Positions 1 through 7,893 of a stretch of DNA of 20,181 bases are shown one piece after another. The first letter of the stretch is position 1. Every line of letters starts with the position of its first letter. The notes below the pieces were generated by a model. That model was not told where the DNA came from. It made no database searches and was given only the letters and a program-made list of their open reading frames with translations. The translations under genes and the position numbers were made by a program. The stretch is from Alphaproteobacteria bacterium UBA6178 (GTDB lineage: Bacteria; Pseudomonadota; Alphaproteobacteria; Rickettsiales; UBA3002). The stretch is from the NCBI GenBank assembly GCA_002422205.1, contig DITS01000048.1, positions 129,020-149,200 of the forward strand, given 5' to 3'.

Positions 1-427
1 TCGCCGCCAGCGTGGTCGATTTACCAGAGCCGGTTGGGCCGGTCACCAGAATCAACCCCTTATGCAAATGGCATAATTGCGCCAATATGGGTGGGGTTTT
101 AAGCTGATCCAATGATAAAATTTTGGTTGGAATGGTACGAAACACGCCACCAGGGCCATTGATCGTATTAAAGGCATTCACACGAAAGCGCATCTCTTCA
201 CCGAAGGATATGGAAAAGTCGATTTCGAGGTCTTGTTCATATTCGCTGCGCTGCTGCTCGGTCATGATCGAGTAGAGCATATTTTTCACATCATCCGGCC
301 CGAGCTTGGGTGCATTAATGGGCAGCATGTCACCATCAACCCGCATCAATGGCGGATTACCCGCCGAGATATGCAAATCTGATGCGCCGTTTTTGGAGGT
401 CGAGATCAGCAGGTCTGTAATTTCCAT
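1..427 (-). CDS. pilT: PilT-like type IV pilus retraction ATPase (C-terminal part outside window)
   Basis: Only the first 142 codons are present; the gene runs off the left edge. The translation starts MEITDLLISTSKNGASDLHI, the usual N-terminal PAS-like domain of PilT, with a VFRTIP stretch near residue 95 and a Walker A motif GPTGSGKS at residues 130-137. PilT is a cytoplasmic hexameric ATPase that powers pilus retraction and twitching. Walker B, Asp-box and His-box regions lie outside the window, so PilU or another PilT paralogue is possible, although the VFRTIP segment and N-terminus fit PilT well. The ATG is preceded by AGGTGG at a suitable distance. It begins 21 bases after the TPR gene stops, so the two are probably co-transcribed. 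Confidence 0.9.
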   Translation of the reverse strand, partial: MEITDLLISTSKNGASDLHISAGNPPLMRVDGDMLPINAPKLGPDDVKNMLYSIMTEQQRSEYEQDLEIDFSISFGEEMRFRVNAFNTINGPGGVFRTIPTKILSLDQLKTPPILAQLCHLHKGLILVTGPTGSGKSTTLAA

Positions 428-448
428 CGGCGTCCACCTATATGTGCG

Positions 449-1993
449 TTACTGCCCTTTATTAGAGCCGATAAAGGTTAATCTTTCCTGAAGATCACGC
501 GGATCGGCAGGAATAGTATGCCCTTTATTGGCGGCAGCGATTAATTTGCTGTAAAGCGAAGCCGCATCCGAATATTTGCCTTGTTTATCAAGCATAATGG
601 CGAGGTTGTATTTATAAACAAGATTCTCCGGTGACAAATTGCTGGCGCGAATCATTTTAGAGCGCGCTTCGTCGGGATAGCCGAGCTTGTCATATAAAAT
701 AGCCATTTGCGCTGGAATCGGGCTGTATTCGGGATTCTCCTGCTCGAGTGATTCCAGCTGGCGCAACGCTTCTTGCGGCGATTCTTCTGCTACCAGCACT
801 AAAAAATTATTCAGCGCTTCGCGATGGCTGGGATTAATCCGCAGCAAACGCCCATAATAGGGGCGCGCCTGATCAACTTCGCCGACACGGTGATAGGTGG
901 TGGCCAGACCAAACAGCGCCTGCTGTTCATTGGGCGATTGCGAGAGGATATCTTTGTAGATTTCAATCGCAATTTCGGTTTCGCCTGCGATGAGTGCGTT
1001 ATAGGCTTTCTCCAACTCATAACCCGCATCATAGCGCGGCGCACGCACTTGCATGCTCATGCCGCCGCCTTCATAGCTTTGCACATCCTCGTCATCACCG
1101 CCTAGCAACCCTTCCAAATCGGGATTAACGCGTGAAACGCCCATTTTGGTTGTTGGGGCCTGCACCGGCTTATCCAGATTGCCGGGCAAATGCGATAAAA
1201 TACGTTGGGTTTCTTCCGTTAATTGCCTGCCGCCCTCCAGAGGATGCGCCGCCTCGATCACCGCTGCGGCAGGCACGCTTTTAGCTACCGGTGGCTCCGG
1301 CGTGATAACGGGCTGCGGTGTGGGTAAAGCCGCAGCTGGTGCAGGGTCAGGTATGGTTGGGGCATAATGCGGTGATAGAACCGGCGGAGACGGCAGTGGC
1401 TGCGCGACAGCTGGCACGGCCTGATAATGACGCGGATCAACCGGCACGGTCTTTTGGGTTTCCAATGTGGCAAAGGGCTTGAAATCAGGGGCATCAGGAT
1501 TCGGTGCAGTGAGCGTCGGGGCTGCGGCGGGAGGCTGCGGCGTGGCTGTGAGCTGAGGTGCGGCCAATACAGCAGGAGCGGGGGAGCCAGCCAGCGCGGG
1601 GGCATCCGTGCGCGGGGTATAAAGCGGTGACACGGGCTCGTAATGCAGAGCAGGCAGCGGATTAACCAGTGGCGCTTGTTGAACCGGCGGCTTTAATTGA
1701 CCCGCAGGAGCGGCCAAAGCGGGGGGCGCACCCTGTGCATTAAATGGCAAAGCGGAAGGAGATTTAAAGGGTTGCCCCCCCGATGAAAGCGCAGGCGGAA
1801 CATATGCCTTGCCACTGCTGGGGCTGCCTACAAACGGCTTGGCGCGGCGTTGCTTTTGGTATGGAGATTCGGGCAGGTAGCCAGGGGTTTGCGCCAACGC
1901 AACAGGTGCGGCATATGCCGATGCGACGACAATATCCGGACTATGAGCTGCAAGCAACCCAATCGCAGAAGTAATAAGAAATGTGCGCCGCAT
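449..1993 (-). CDS. Secreted proline-rich TPR protein
   Basis: 514 residues. An N-terminal hydrophobic stretch (about residues 5-28, ending near AYAAP) looks like a Sec signal peptide, so the protein is probably periplasmic or outer-membrane associated. Residues about 35-250 are low-complexity, rich in Pro and Ala, and probably disordered. A short acidic and glycine-rich linker follows (GGDDEDVQSYEGGG, residues 298-311). From about 324 to 490 there are at least four TPR-like helix pairs, with spacing and residues typical of the repeat (for example LFGLATTYHRVGEVDQARPYY at about 360-380). TPRs mediate protein-protein contacts. It lies directly upstream of pilT, which suggests a part in pilus assembly comparable to PilF or TadD, but this rests on position only. 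I do not recognise the family. Confidence 0.8.
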   Translation of the reverse strand: MRRTFLITSAIGLLAAHSPDIVVASAYAAPVALAQTPGYLPESPYQKQRRAKPFVGSPSSGKAYVPPALSSGGQPFKSPSALPFNAQGAPPALAAPAGQLKPPVQQAPLVNPLPALHYEPVSPLYTPRTDAPALAGSPAPAVLAAPQLTATPQPPAAAPTLTAPNPDAPDFKPFATLETQKTVPVDPRHYQAVPAVAQPLPSPPVLSPHYAPTIPDPAPAAALPTPQPVITPEPPVAKSVPAAAVIEAAHPLEGGRQLTEETQRILSHLPGNLDKPVQAPTTKMGVSRVNPDLEGLLGGDDEDVQSYEGGGMSMQVRAPRYDAGYELEKAYNALIAGETEIAIEIYKDILSQSPNEQQALFGLATTYHRVGEVDQARPYYGRLLRINPSHREALNNFLVLVAEESPQEALRQLESLEQENPEYSPIPAQMAILYDKLGYPDEARSKMIRASNLSPENLVYKYNLAIMLDKQGKYSDAASLYSKLIAAANKGHTIPADPRDLQERLTFIGSNKGQ

Positions 1994-2145
1994 GAAAGTC
2001 AGAGTACCCCTGTTATATTGCCTGTGAGTGAAGCAAATATTACCCTACAAGTAAACCATATTTGGTTGGCTGTGTATAACTCACCCCTATATCTAGTTGT
2101 TTTGATGCTGGCTTTCTGGCACAGCATTTGCTACACCTGTAATAT

Positions 2146-2946
2146 ATGAAAAAAACACTGGCCGTTACTATTATTACGCTGATCACCTTGCCGTTGCATG
2201 CGCAGGCGGCTGGCGGCTTTATGGCGATCAATCCGGCTGAAATGAAAGCGCGGGTGATTACCATCGATGGACCGGCGCGCCAAAACAGCACCATTCAGGT
2301 GACATCCGGCGAGCAAACCAAAGCATCACGCTTCAAACCCCTCAATCGCGATTTGCTGGCGGCAAAATACCGTATGCGCCCCAGCAATGAAAAGCCGGTG
2401 GGTAGCCGCAAAAAAGCTGCCGCCGCACCGCAGGATGAGGCGGGTATGATTTTGTCGCTATTTGATGATGCTACCATCAGTATTCCCCGCGCGCTGGGCG
2501 ATTTAATCAAAGGCCATAGCTGGCCGATTGATGCACAACAGCAGCGCTTGTCCTCTAACTTCGGCATGCGCTCCGACCCCTTCAGCGGCAAGCCTGCATT
2601 TCATCAGGGCATCGATATCGCCACTAAACAAGGCACCGCGGTAAAAGCCAGTGCCGAGGGCATTATTAAGGATGTCGGCCAGCATAAAAGATTGGGCCGC
2701 TATGTGCGCATCGATCATGGTGATGGCGTCGAAACGCAATATGGCCATCTGCTGCAGCAATCGGTGCGCAAAGGCCAGCGCGTGCGGCAAGGTCAAGCCA
2801 TCGGCACCGTCGGCTCCACAGGCCGCTCCACCGGCCCGCATCTGGATTACTCCATCCGTATCGATGGCGAGCCGGTCAATCCTTTGCAGGCCGTATCGCA
2901 GCCCACGCAAAACCATCGCCGCCTGGCCAGCGACACCACGCGTTAA
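2146..2946 (+). CDS. Secreted M23 (LytM-type) peptidase-like protein
   Basis: 266 residues with a clear signal peptide (MKKTLAVTIITLITLPLHAQ). The C-terminal half (about 130-250) is an M23 domain: HQGID supplies the first zinc ligands His153 and Asp157, YGH supplies His201, and the last motif reads PHLDYSIR. M23 enzymes cut peptide cross-links in peptidoglycan or recruit amidases. The usual HxH at the end is HxD here (His232, Asp234), so one normal zinc ligand is Asp. That could be an active variant or a non-catalytic scaffold. There is no clear Shine-Dalgarno before the ATG, but the signal peptide fixes the start. It is divergent from the TPR gene across a 152-bp gap in which I see no convincing promoter. 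Confidence 0.88.
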   Translation: MKKTLAVTIITLITLPLHAQAAGGFMAINPAEMKARVITIDGPARQNSTIQVTSGEQTKASRFKPLNRDLLAAKYRMRPSNEKPVGSRKKAAAAPQDEAGMILSLFDDATISIPRALGDLIKGHSWPIDAQQQRLSSNFGMRSDPFSGKPAFHQGIDIATKQGTAVKASAEGIIKDVGQHKRLGRYVRIDHGDGVETQYGHLLQQSVRKGQRVRQGQAIGTVGSTGRSTGPHLDYSIRIDGEPVNPLQAVSQPTQNHRRLASDTTR

Positions 2947-2971
2947 CTGAGACATACCTTGCATTTAACGG

Positions 2972-3000
2972 TTGGAATCGCCATGCACCTACTCTATAGT
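2972..3000 (+). promoter_or_regulatory. Predicted sigma70-type promoter for the nitronate monooxygenase-like gene
   Basis: TTGGAA (2972-2977) and TATAGT (2995-3000) are separated by exactly 17 bases. They match the -35 consensus in 4 of 6 positions and the -10 in 5 of 6. The start codon chosen for the downstream gene lies 41 bases further on. This is a prediction by eye. Confidence 0.55.
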
Positions 3001-3040
3001 CGCGCAAATTTTCAAGCGTTTATAAAAAATGAGAGAGAGC

Positions 3041-4453
3041 ATGAGCGAATCATTTCGGGATAAATTAAAGCCCGTAATCCTTTCTGGAAAAGAAGTCTTG
3101 CCGATTGTTGAAGGCGGCAAAGGCATTGGTGCAACCAATGGCCAAAGCGCGGGCGCATTTGCCGCTGCCGGTGCTGTGGGTACCGTCTCCGGCGTCAATG
3201 CCGATAGCCATGACGAACAAGGCAATCTGATCCCGTATATTTATCACGGCAAAACACGTCGCGAGCGGCATGAAGAACTGGTGGAATTCGGCATTCGTGG
3301 GGCGGTAGAGCAGCTGCATCAGGCCTATGATATTTCCGGCGGCAAAGGCCGCATTCACATGAATGTATTATGGGAAATGGGCGGAGCCGAGCGCATTTTG
3401 CAGGGCGTGCTAGAGCGCACCAAAGGCGTGGTGCATGGCATCACCTGTGGTGCGGGCATGCCTTATCGCCTATCTGAAATTGCCGCACAATATAATATTT
3501 ATTACCATCCGATTGTCTCTTCCATGCGCGCCTTTCGCGCGCTGTGGAAACGTGCATACGGTAACTACCGCGATCTGCTCGGCAGCGTGGTCTATGAAGA
3601 CCCATGGCTGGCGGGTGGTCATAATGGCCTGTCCAATGGCGAAGACCCGAACAAACCGCAAGACCCCTATCCCCGCGTGGCGGAGCTGCGCAAATTTATG
3701 AATGAAGTCGGCCTGCACGACACCCCGATTATCATGGCGGGCGGTGCATGGCATTTGAGCGAATGGGAGCATTGGCTCGACAACCCTGAAATCGGGCCGA
3801 TTGCTTTTCAATTCGGCACGCGTCCCTTGCTGACAAAGGAAAGTCCGATTCCCGATCGTTGGAAAGCGAAGCTGCGCGAAATTAAAAAAGGCGATGTGTT
3901 CCTCAATCGTTTTAGTCCGACGGGTTTTTATTCCTCGGCTGTCAATAATGCATTCATCAAAGAGTTGCGTGAGCGCAATGAACGCCAGGTGCCATTCTCG
4001 ATGGAAGCTGAAGGCTATATGACCGAGCCTTTCGCATTCGGCCCTCGCGGTCGCCCGCATTACATGACGCCGGATGATAAAGAGCGCGCCGATAGCTGGA
4101 TTGATTTGGGATACACGGAAGCACTCAAAACCCCCGACAATACGATGATCTTCGTTAGCAAAGAACGGGCGGATGAAATTATCAAAGATCAGGTGGATTG
4201 CATGGGCTGCCTCAGCCATTGTCGTTTTTCCAACTGGAAAGATCATGATGATTACACCACCGGCAAAAAAGCCGATCCGCGCAGTTTCTGCATACAGAAA
4301 ACCCTGCAGGATATTGTGCACGGCGCCGATGTGAATCATGAGCTGATGTTCTCGGGCCATAATGCCTACAAATTCGGCCAAGACCCGTTTTATGAAAATG
4401 GCTATGTGCCGACGGTGGGTGAATTAGTGGAGCGCATCCGCGACGGGCAGTAA
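3041..4453 (+). CDS. Nitronate monooxygenase / 2-nitropropane dioxygenase family flavoprotein with C-terminal Cys cluster
   Basis: 470 residues from the chosen ATG. An ATG four codons upstream (3029) is in frame but has no ribosome site, while GAGAGAG precedes 3041. The body has TIM-barrel features of FMN-dependent nitronate monooxygenases: HGITCGAGMP (133-142), AGGHNG (191-196) with the family histidine, and IIMAGG (230-235), which probably holds the FMN phosphate. Such enzymes oxidise alkyl nitronates or act as flavin reductases; the substrate here is unknown. The chain is longer than the usual 310-360 residues, and the extra C-terminal part carries CMGCLSHC plus a later Cys (387, 390, 394, 417), a spacing compatible with an iron-sulfur cluster or zinc. 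It has its own predicted promoter and no operon partners. Confidence 0.8.
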   Translation: MSESFRDKLKPVILSGKEVLPIVEGGKGIGATNGQSAGAFAAAGAVGTVSGVNADSHDEQGNLIPYIYHGKTRRERHEELVEFGIRGAVEQLHQAYDISGGKGRIHMNVLWEMGGAERILQGVLERTKGVVHGITCGAGMPYRLSEIAAQYNIYYHPIVSSMRAFRALWKRAYGNYRDLLGSVVYEDPWLAGGHNGLSNGEDPNKPQDPYPRVAELRKFMNEVGLHDTPIIMAGGAWHLSEWEHWLDNPEIGPIAFQFGTRPLLTKESPIPDRWKAKLREIKKGDVFLNRFSPTGFYSSAVNNAFIKELRERNERQVPFSMEAEGYMTEPFAFGPRGRPHYMTPDDKERADSWIDLGYTEALKTPDNTMIFVSKERADEIIKDQVDCMGCLSHCRFSNWKDHDDYTTGKKADPRSFCIQKTLQDIVHGADVNHELMFSGHNAYKFGQDPFYENGYVPTVGELVERIRDGQ

Positions 4454-4645
4454 ATTAGAGCCTTTCTGCAATTGCTACTATTGTCACTAGAATATGCTTG
4501 GCCATTCAACTAGTGGTGGTTGATACCCGCCTCAAATGCAGCAGCATGGTTGACCAGCAACTTACTCTAAATATTGCATTTAAATACAACCCAAACGTGC
4601 CCCACTAAAATAACCATCTTTTTCGGTATACATTAAACCTGCGCT

Positions 4646-4674
4646 TTGTTTAGGTGATGGCCAATAATTATTCT
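4646..4674 (+). promoter_or_regulatory. Possible promoter of irr
   Basis: TTGTTT (4646-4651) and TATTCT (4669-4674) have a 17-base spacer and end 25 bases before the irr start codon; each matches four of six consensus positions. A second possible pair, TTGACC at 4550 and TATTGC at 4572 (16-base spacer), lies further upstream. The gap 4454-4699 holds nothing else I can name; I saw no clear iron-control element of the TTTAGAA-type dyad. Confidence 0.3.
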
Positions 4675-4699
4675 GATTAAATAAAGAGATAGCGCAGCA

Positions 4700-5104
4700 A
4701 TGACCAAACAGTTACTCATCGTCGCCGATAAGCTTAAATATGCAGGGTTACGCCCCACTCGCCAGCGCATATTGCTCGGCTCGTTATTATGGCGTGAAGA
4801 AGACAGGCATGTCACCGCCGAACAACTCCATACCGAAGCGAAGATAGCCGGTATGCCGGTCTCGATGGCAACAGTTTATAATACGCTACACCAATTTGTG
4901 GATGCAGGCTTGCTGCATCAGGTGGTAATAGGGGGTGGCAGTAGTTACTTTGATACGAATACCAAGCCCCATTATCATTTTCTGTATGAAACATCGGGCG
5001 AGTTGGAAGACATTCCCGCAGAAAATGTTCAGTTACCCGATATGCCGATGCCTAAAAGCGGAGCCATTCAAAGCATTGATGTGTTGATTAAAGTGCGCGC
5101 CTGA
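4700..5104 (+). CDS. irr: Irr-type Fur-family transcriptional regulator
   Basis: 134 residues, the size of a compact Fur-family protein. GLRPTRQRILLGSLL (16-30) and the winged-helix stretch PVSMATVYNTLHQFVDAGLL (53-72) are hallmark Irr/Fur sequence. HYHF at 91-94 corresponds to the histidine-rich heme and metal site of rhizobial Irr, followed by the typical ELEDIP. Irr represses heme synthesis and iron-storage control in Alphaproteobacteria when iron is scarce, and in some species is degraded when heme binds. The protein has no cysteine at all, so it lacks both the structural CxxC of Fur/PerR and the Cys-Pro heme regulatory motif of Bradyrhizobium Irr. That fits other Irr members without the motif. 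It ends 6 bases from the convergent SH3 gene. Confidence 0.9.
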   Translation: MTKQLLIVADKLKYAGLRPTRQRILLGSLLWREEDRHVTAEQLHTEAKIAGMPVSMATVYNTLHQFVDAGLLHQVVIGGGSSYFDTNTKPHYHFLYETSGELEDIPAENVQLPDMPMPKSGAIQSIDVLIKVRA

Positions 5105-5110
5105 TTCGCA

Positions 5111-5623
5111 TCAGTCCTGAATCTGCTCATTATTATAAAGACCCCACACATAATCGCGGCGAATCCAACCTTCGCGTTTGAGAATTTCGATTTTACACCA
5201 CGCAGTATCGCACTCGATTGCTTGCGCAATCACCATCGGGTCGGCCTCCATCACGACGGCGCTGGAGGCGTCCGGCGCGATATAGATAGGGCGGCGCTGA
5301 TAGCGAATCATGACAGTGCGCTGACCGTCGAGTAAGCCTTTATGAATCCAGCCCTCGGCTTGCTCATGATCACGCACTTTGCGCCAATGACCGAATTCTT
5401 CGATGACTTCCACCGGCAAATGCGCGCGGCGATACACCCAGCTGATCGGATAACGTTTGCCCGGCCCCACGCGCACATTCACAAAATCGGATTTGAGCGA
5501 TACAAAACGCGGTATCGGCAAGCCGGAATGCGTCACCGCACTGTCATCATTGCTTTCACCTTGCGCGAGGGCGGCAGGGGATAAAATAAGTAAAAGGCCT
5601 AGGGATAAAACAAGTCTGAACAT
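5111..5623 (-). CDS. Periplasmic SH3-domain protein
   Basis: 170 residues. A hydrophobic N-terminus (MFRLVLSLGLLLILSPAALA) is a signal peptide with a probable cut after ALA. Two bacterial SH3-like modules follow. The first is at about 43-98, with FVNVRVGPGKRYP, the trademark 'NVR.GPG' start, and HWRKVRD and GWIHKGLL strands. The second is at about 104-164 and includes CDTAWCKIEI and GWIRRDYVWGLY. Such modules bind peptidoglycan peptides or other envelope ligands. This short alphaproteobacterial type has no known catalytic domain. It lies 62 bases after the E1-like gene on the same strand and may be the last gene of that run, or have its own promoter in the gap. Confidence 0.85.
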   Translation of the reverse strand: MFRLVLSLGLLLILSPAALAQGESNDDSAVTHSGLPIPRFVSLKSDFVNVRVGPGKRYPISWVYRRAHLPVEVIEEFGHWRKVRDHEQAEGWIHKGLLDGQRTVMIRYQRRPIYIAPDASSAVVMEADPMVIAQAIECDTAWCKIEILKREGWIRRDYVWGLYNNEQIQD

Positions 5624-5685
5624 AGCACATACTCTATCGATTCATAAGCAGTAAGCAACTAGAGAAACTATCGGATGCGCTCGTT

Positions 5686-6438
5686 TTAAGTGTGATGGCA
5701 CACCGGGCAGTGCGGGTTGGCCATTAGCTGGCTGTGTTTTATGCCATGGGTGAGTGCGTTGTAACGCAGTAATGTGCCAATCAACAGACCATCAAGATTC
5801 AACAATAGTTTGATCACTTCCAACGCCTGCATAGCGCCGATCACGCCGCATAGCGGGCCGATCACGCCGACTTCATTGCAATTATTCGCCTCCGCAGGCA
5901 GGCTTTCAACCAAGCATTGATAGCAAGGCGCGCCCTTATGCCGATGCGGTGCGAAGCTGGAAAGCTGCCCGTCAAAGCCTTTGATGGCTGCTGATACCAG
6001 CGGCACCTGTTGGGCAACGCAGGTGGCATTCACCGCAAAGCGCGTAGCGAAATTATCGCAGCCATCCGCCACCACATCATAGCGCCCAATAATCGATGCG
6101 GCATTTTGCTCCGTAAGGCGGCGGGGGTATAAATCGACCTCCGTGTGAGTGTTTAATTCGGAAATACGATCGCCCGCGCTTTCCACCTTCAACCGCCCGA
6201 CATCTCCTTCTTCATGAATAATCTGCCGTTGCAGATTCGATAGCTCGACATGGTCATGATCGACCACGCCAATACGCCCGATGCCAGCGGCGGTAAGGTA
6301 TGCGATGACCGCGGCGCCAAGTCCGCCCGCGCCAACCACCAATACGCTGGATTCAGCTAGCTTGCGCTGACCCGCTTCGCCGATTTCCGGCAACATGATA
6401 TGCCGCGCATAGCGGCGCGCAAAATCAGGATCGGCCAC
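5686..6438 (-). CDS. moeB: MoeB/ThiF/HesA-family E1-like adenylyltransferase
   Basis: 250 residues starting at GTG (6438). This start gives the normal family beginning (RYARHIMLPEIGEAGQRKL), so no ATG is needed. The Rossmann motif VGAGGLG is at 35-41, the conserved NLQRQ at 68-72, and the DGCDNF segment at 125-130. The two zinc-binding CxxC pairs are CYQC (172-175) and CPVC (244-247). These enzymes adenylate the C-terminal Gly-Gly of a small sulfur carrier (MoaD, ThiS or CysO type) so that it can receive sulfur. Which carrier is served cannot be told here, so the symbol is a family label. It starts two bases after cysK stops, so the two are surely co-transcribed. Confidence 0.88.
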   Translation of the reverse strand: MADPDFARRYARHIMLPEIGEAGQRKLAESSVLVVGAGGLGAAVIAYLTAAGIGRIGVVDHDHVELSNLQRQIIHEEGDVGRLKVESAGDRISELNTHTEVDLYPRRLTEQNAASIIGRYDVVADGCDNFATRFAVNATCVAQQVPLVSAAIKGFDGQLSSFAPHRHKGAPCYQCLVESLPAEANNCNEVGVIGPLCGVIGAMQALEVIKLLLNLDGLLIGTLLRYNALTHGIKHSQLMANPHCPVCHHT

Positions 6439-6440
6439 GG

Positions 6441-7427
6441 CTATACATCAGCGAATAAATCGGTCGAGATATAGCGCTCGGCGGTGGATGCCACGATCAC
6501 CACGATCATCTTGCCTTTCATTTCCGGTTTTTTACCCAGCTCCAATGCGGCGGCGATGGTGGCACCGGATGAAATCCCACAGGGAATCCCCTCAAGTTTT
6601 GTCACATCGCGCGCGATTTTAAAGGCGGTTTCATTGCCGATGGTGATGATGTCATCCAGCACCGCGCGGTCGAGCACTTCGGGCACAAAACCCGCACCAA
6701 TACCTTGAATTTTATGCGGGCCGGGATTACCGCCCGACAGCACCGGTGAATCTTCCGGCTCCACCGCAATAATTTGCACCGATGGTTTTTTTTCTTTCAG
6801 CACTTCGCCGACGCCGGTAATCGTACCACCGGTGCCCACACCGGCGATAAACGCATCCACTTTGCCGTCGCTGTCATTCCAGATTTCCAGCGCTGTAGTG
6901 CGGCGGTGAATAGCCGGATTGGACGGGTTTTGGAATTGCTGCAGCATATAGGCATTCGGATCGCTCGCAACAATTTCATCCGCGCGCTCAATCGCGCCGC
7001 GCATGCCTTTGGCTGCGGGTGTCAGCTCCAGCTCCGCACCTAAAATTTTCAACATTTTGCGCCGCTCCATCGACATGCTTTCCGGCATCGTCAGAATCAG
7101 CCGGATACCTTTAGCTGCGCATACAAAAGCCAGTGCAATGCCGGTGTTACCAGAGGTCGGCTCCACCAAAATGGAATCCTGCGTAATCTCGCCCGATGCT
7201 AACGCAGTCTCTACCATCGACAAGGCAATGCGGTCTTTGACCGATGACAACGGATTAAAGAATTCCAGCTTGGCATAAATATCGGCCACGCAGCTATGCT
7301 GCGCAGGTACGCGGTTTAGTTTAACCATGGGCGTGTTGCCAATAGTTTGCAGAATATTATCATACAGGCGTCCGCGACCTGCGGTGTCAGGCTGATCGGT
7401 GGGGGATTGTAGGGGCTGTGCGGTCAT
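6441..7427 (-). CDS. cysK: Cysteine synthase (O-acetylserine sulfhydrylase)
   Basis: 328 residues. It makes cysteine from O-acetylserine and sulfide using pyridoxal phosphate. The cofactor lysine is in SSVKDR (Lys64), the substrate loop is TSGNTG (91-96), the phosphate-binding glycine loop is GVGTGGT (196-202), and SSGAT (286-290) lies near the pyridine nitrogen. The start has a good ribosome site (GGAGAA before ATG). The first 19 residues before GRGRLYDNILQTIGNTP form a polar extension that most CysK proteins lack. It lies 14 bases behind the Rrf2 regulator and directly ahead of the E1-like gene. A run of eight A on the coding strand (about 6786-6793) encodes part of KEKKP. Confidence 0.95.
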   Translation of the reverse strand: MTAQPLQSPTDQPDTAGRGRLYDNILQTIGNTPMVKLNRVPAQHSCVADIYAKLEFFNPLSSVKDRIALSMVETALASGEITQDSILVEPTSGNTGIALAFVCAAKGIRLILTMPESMSMERRKMLKILGAELELTPAAKGMRGAIERADEIVASDPNAYMLQQFQNPSNPAIHRRTTALEIWNDSDGKVDAFIAGVGTGGTITGVGEVLKEKKPSVQIIAVEPEDSPVLSGGNPGPHKIQGIGAGFVPEVLDRAVLDDIITIGNETAFKIARDVTKLEGIPCGISSGATIAAALELGKKPEMKGKMIVVIVASTAERYISTDLFADV

Positions 7428-7441
7428 AGTATTCTCCGTCG

Positions 7442-7891
7442 TTAAATCGCAAAATCCATTGCGTCATCATTGGCGCGCCGGATGTTTAAAGCGGCTGCGC
7501 GTTCGCATAGATCGGCTATGCTAAGCGCAAGTGTTTCCTCGTGCAAGCGTTGTTCCATCTCGCCATATAGCGGATAAAGCACGCCCTGACTCAGGCTGGT
7601 TTTCTGTAATTGCTCCTGATCAAGCGCGTCCATTTCACGGATCACATCACAAATATCGGCAATGCTCAGCCGCCGCCGCTCACGCGCCAGCACATAGCCG
7701 CCTTTGGGCCCGCGTACCCCGCGCAATATATTCGCGCGTACCAGCTTTTGCATAATCTGTTCTAAATAGCGCGGTGGCAGGCCTTGCCGCTCGGCAATAT
7801 CCTTGCTCGAAATCGGATCGGATTTGCTGTTATAGGCAATATAAAGCACCGCCTCCACCGCATAGAACATTTTTTTCGACAAGCGCAGCAT
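7442..7891 (-). CDS. Rrf2-family transcriptional regulator (CymR-like position next to cysK)
   Basis: 149 residues from ATG at 7891, which begins MLRLSKKMFYAVEAVLYIAY as Rrf2 proteins do. A longer open frame to 7969 would overlap dut by 76 bases and adds an arginine-rich stretch foreign to the family; AAAGG lies suitably before 7891. The winged helix (about 27-70) includes GLPPRYLEQIMQKL and the wing RGVRGPKGGYVLAR. The three clustered cysteines that hold an Fe-S cluster in IscR and NsrR are absent (only two isolated Cys), so it resembles CymR, which senses cysteine status in partnership with CysK in Bacillus. Its place two bases after dut and 14 before cysK supports control of cysteine synthesis, but that is inference. 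Confidence 0.85.
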   Translation of the reverse strand: MLRLSKKMFYAVEAVLYIAYNSKSDPISSKDIAERQGLPPRYLEQIMQKLVRANILRGVRGPKGGYVLARERRRLSIADICDVIREMDALDQEQLQKTSLSQGVLYPLYGEMEQRLHEETLALSIADLCERAAALNIRRANDDAMDFAI

Positions 7892-7893
7892 GG

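Noticed and set aside
2503..2964. 153-residue open frame antisense to the M23 gene
   Set aside because: It lies fully across the M23 catalytic domain, which has recognisable motifs, and has no family features of its own.
3470..4381. 303-residue open frame antisense to the nitronate monooxygenase-like gene
   Set aside because: The plus-strand frame has clear family motifs over the same bases; the antisense translation shows no domain or signal and no ribosome site was evident.
4485..4515. CACTAG...CTAGTG inverted repeat after the nitronate monooxygenase-like gene
   Set aside because: Only six paired bases around a 19-base loop, A+T-rich and without a T tract; too weak to call a terminator or operator.
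6786..6793. Run of eight T inside cysK as a phase-variation tract
   Set aside because: The run is short, the frame is intact, and cysK is a housekeeping enzyme, so slippage control is not supported.
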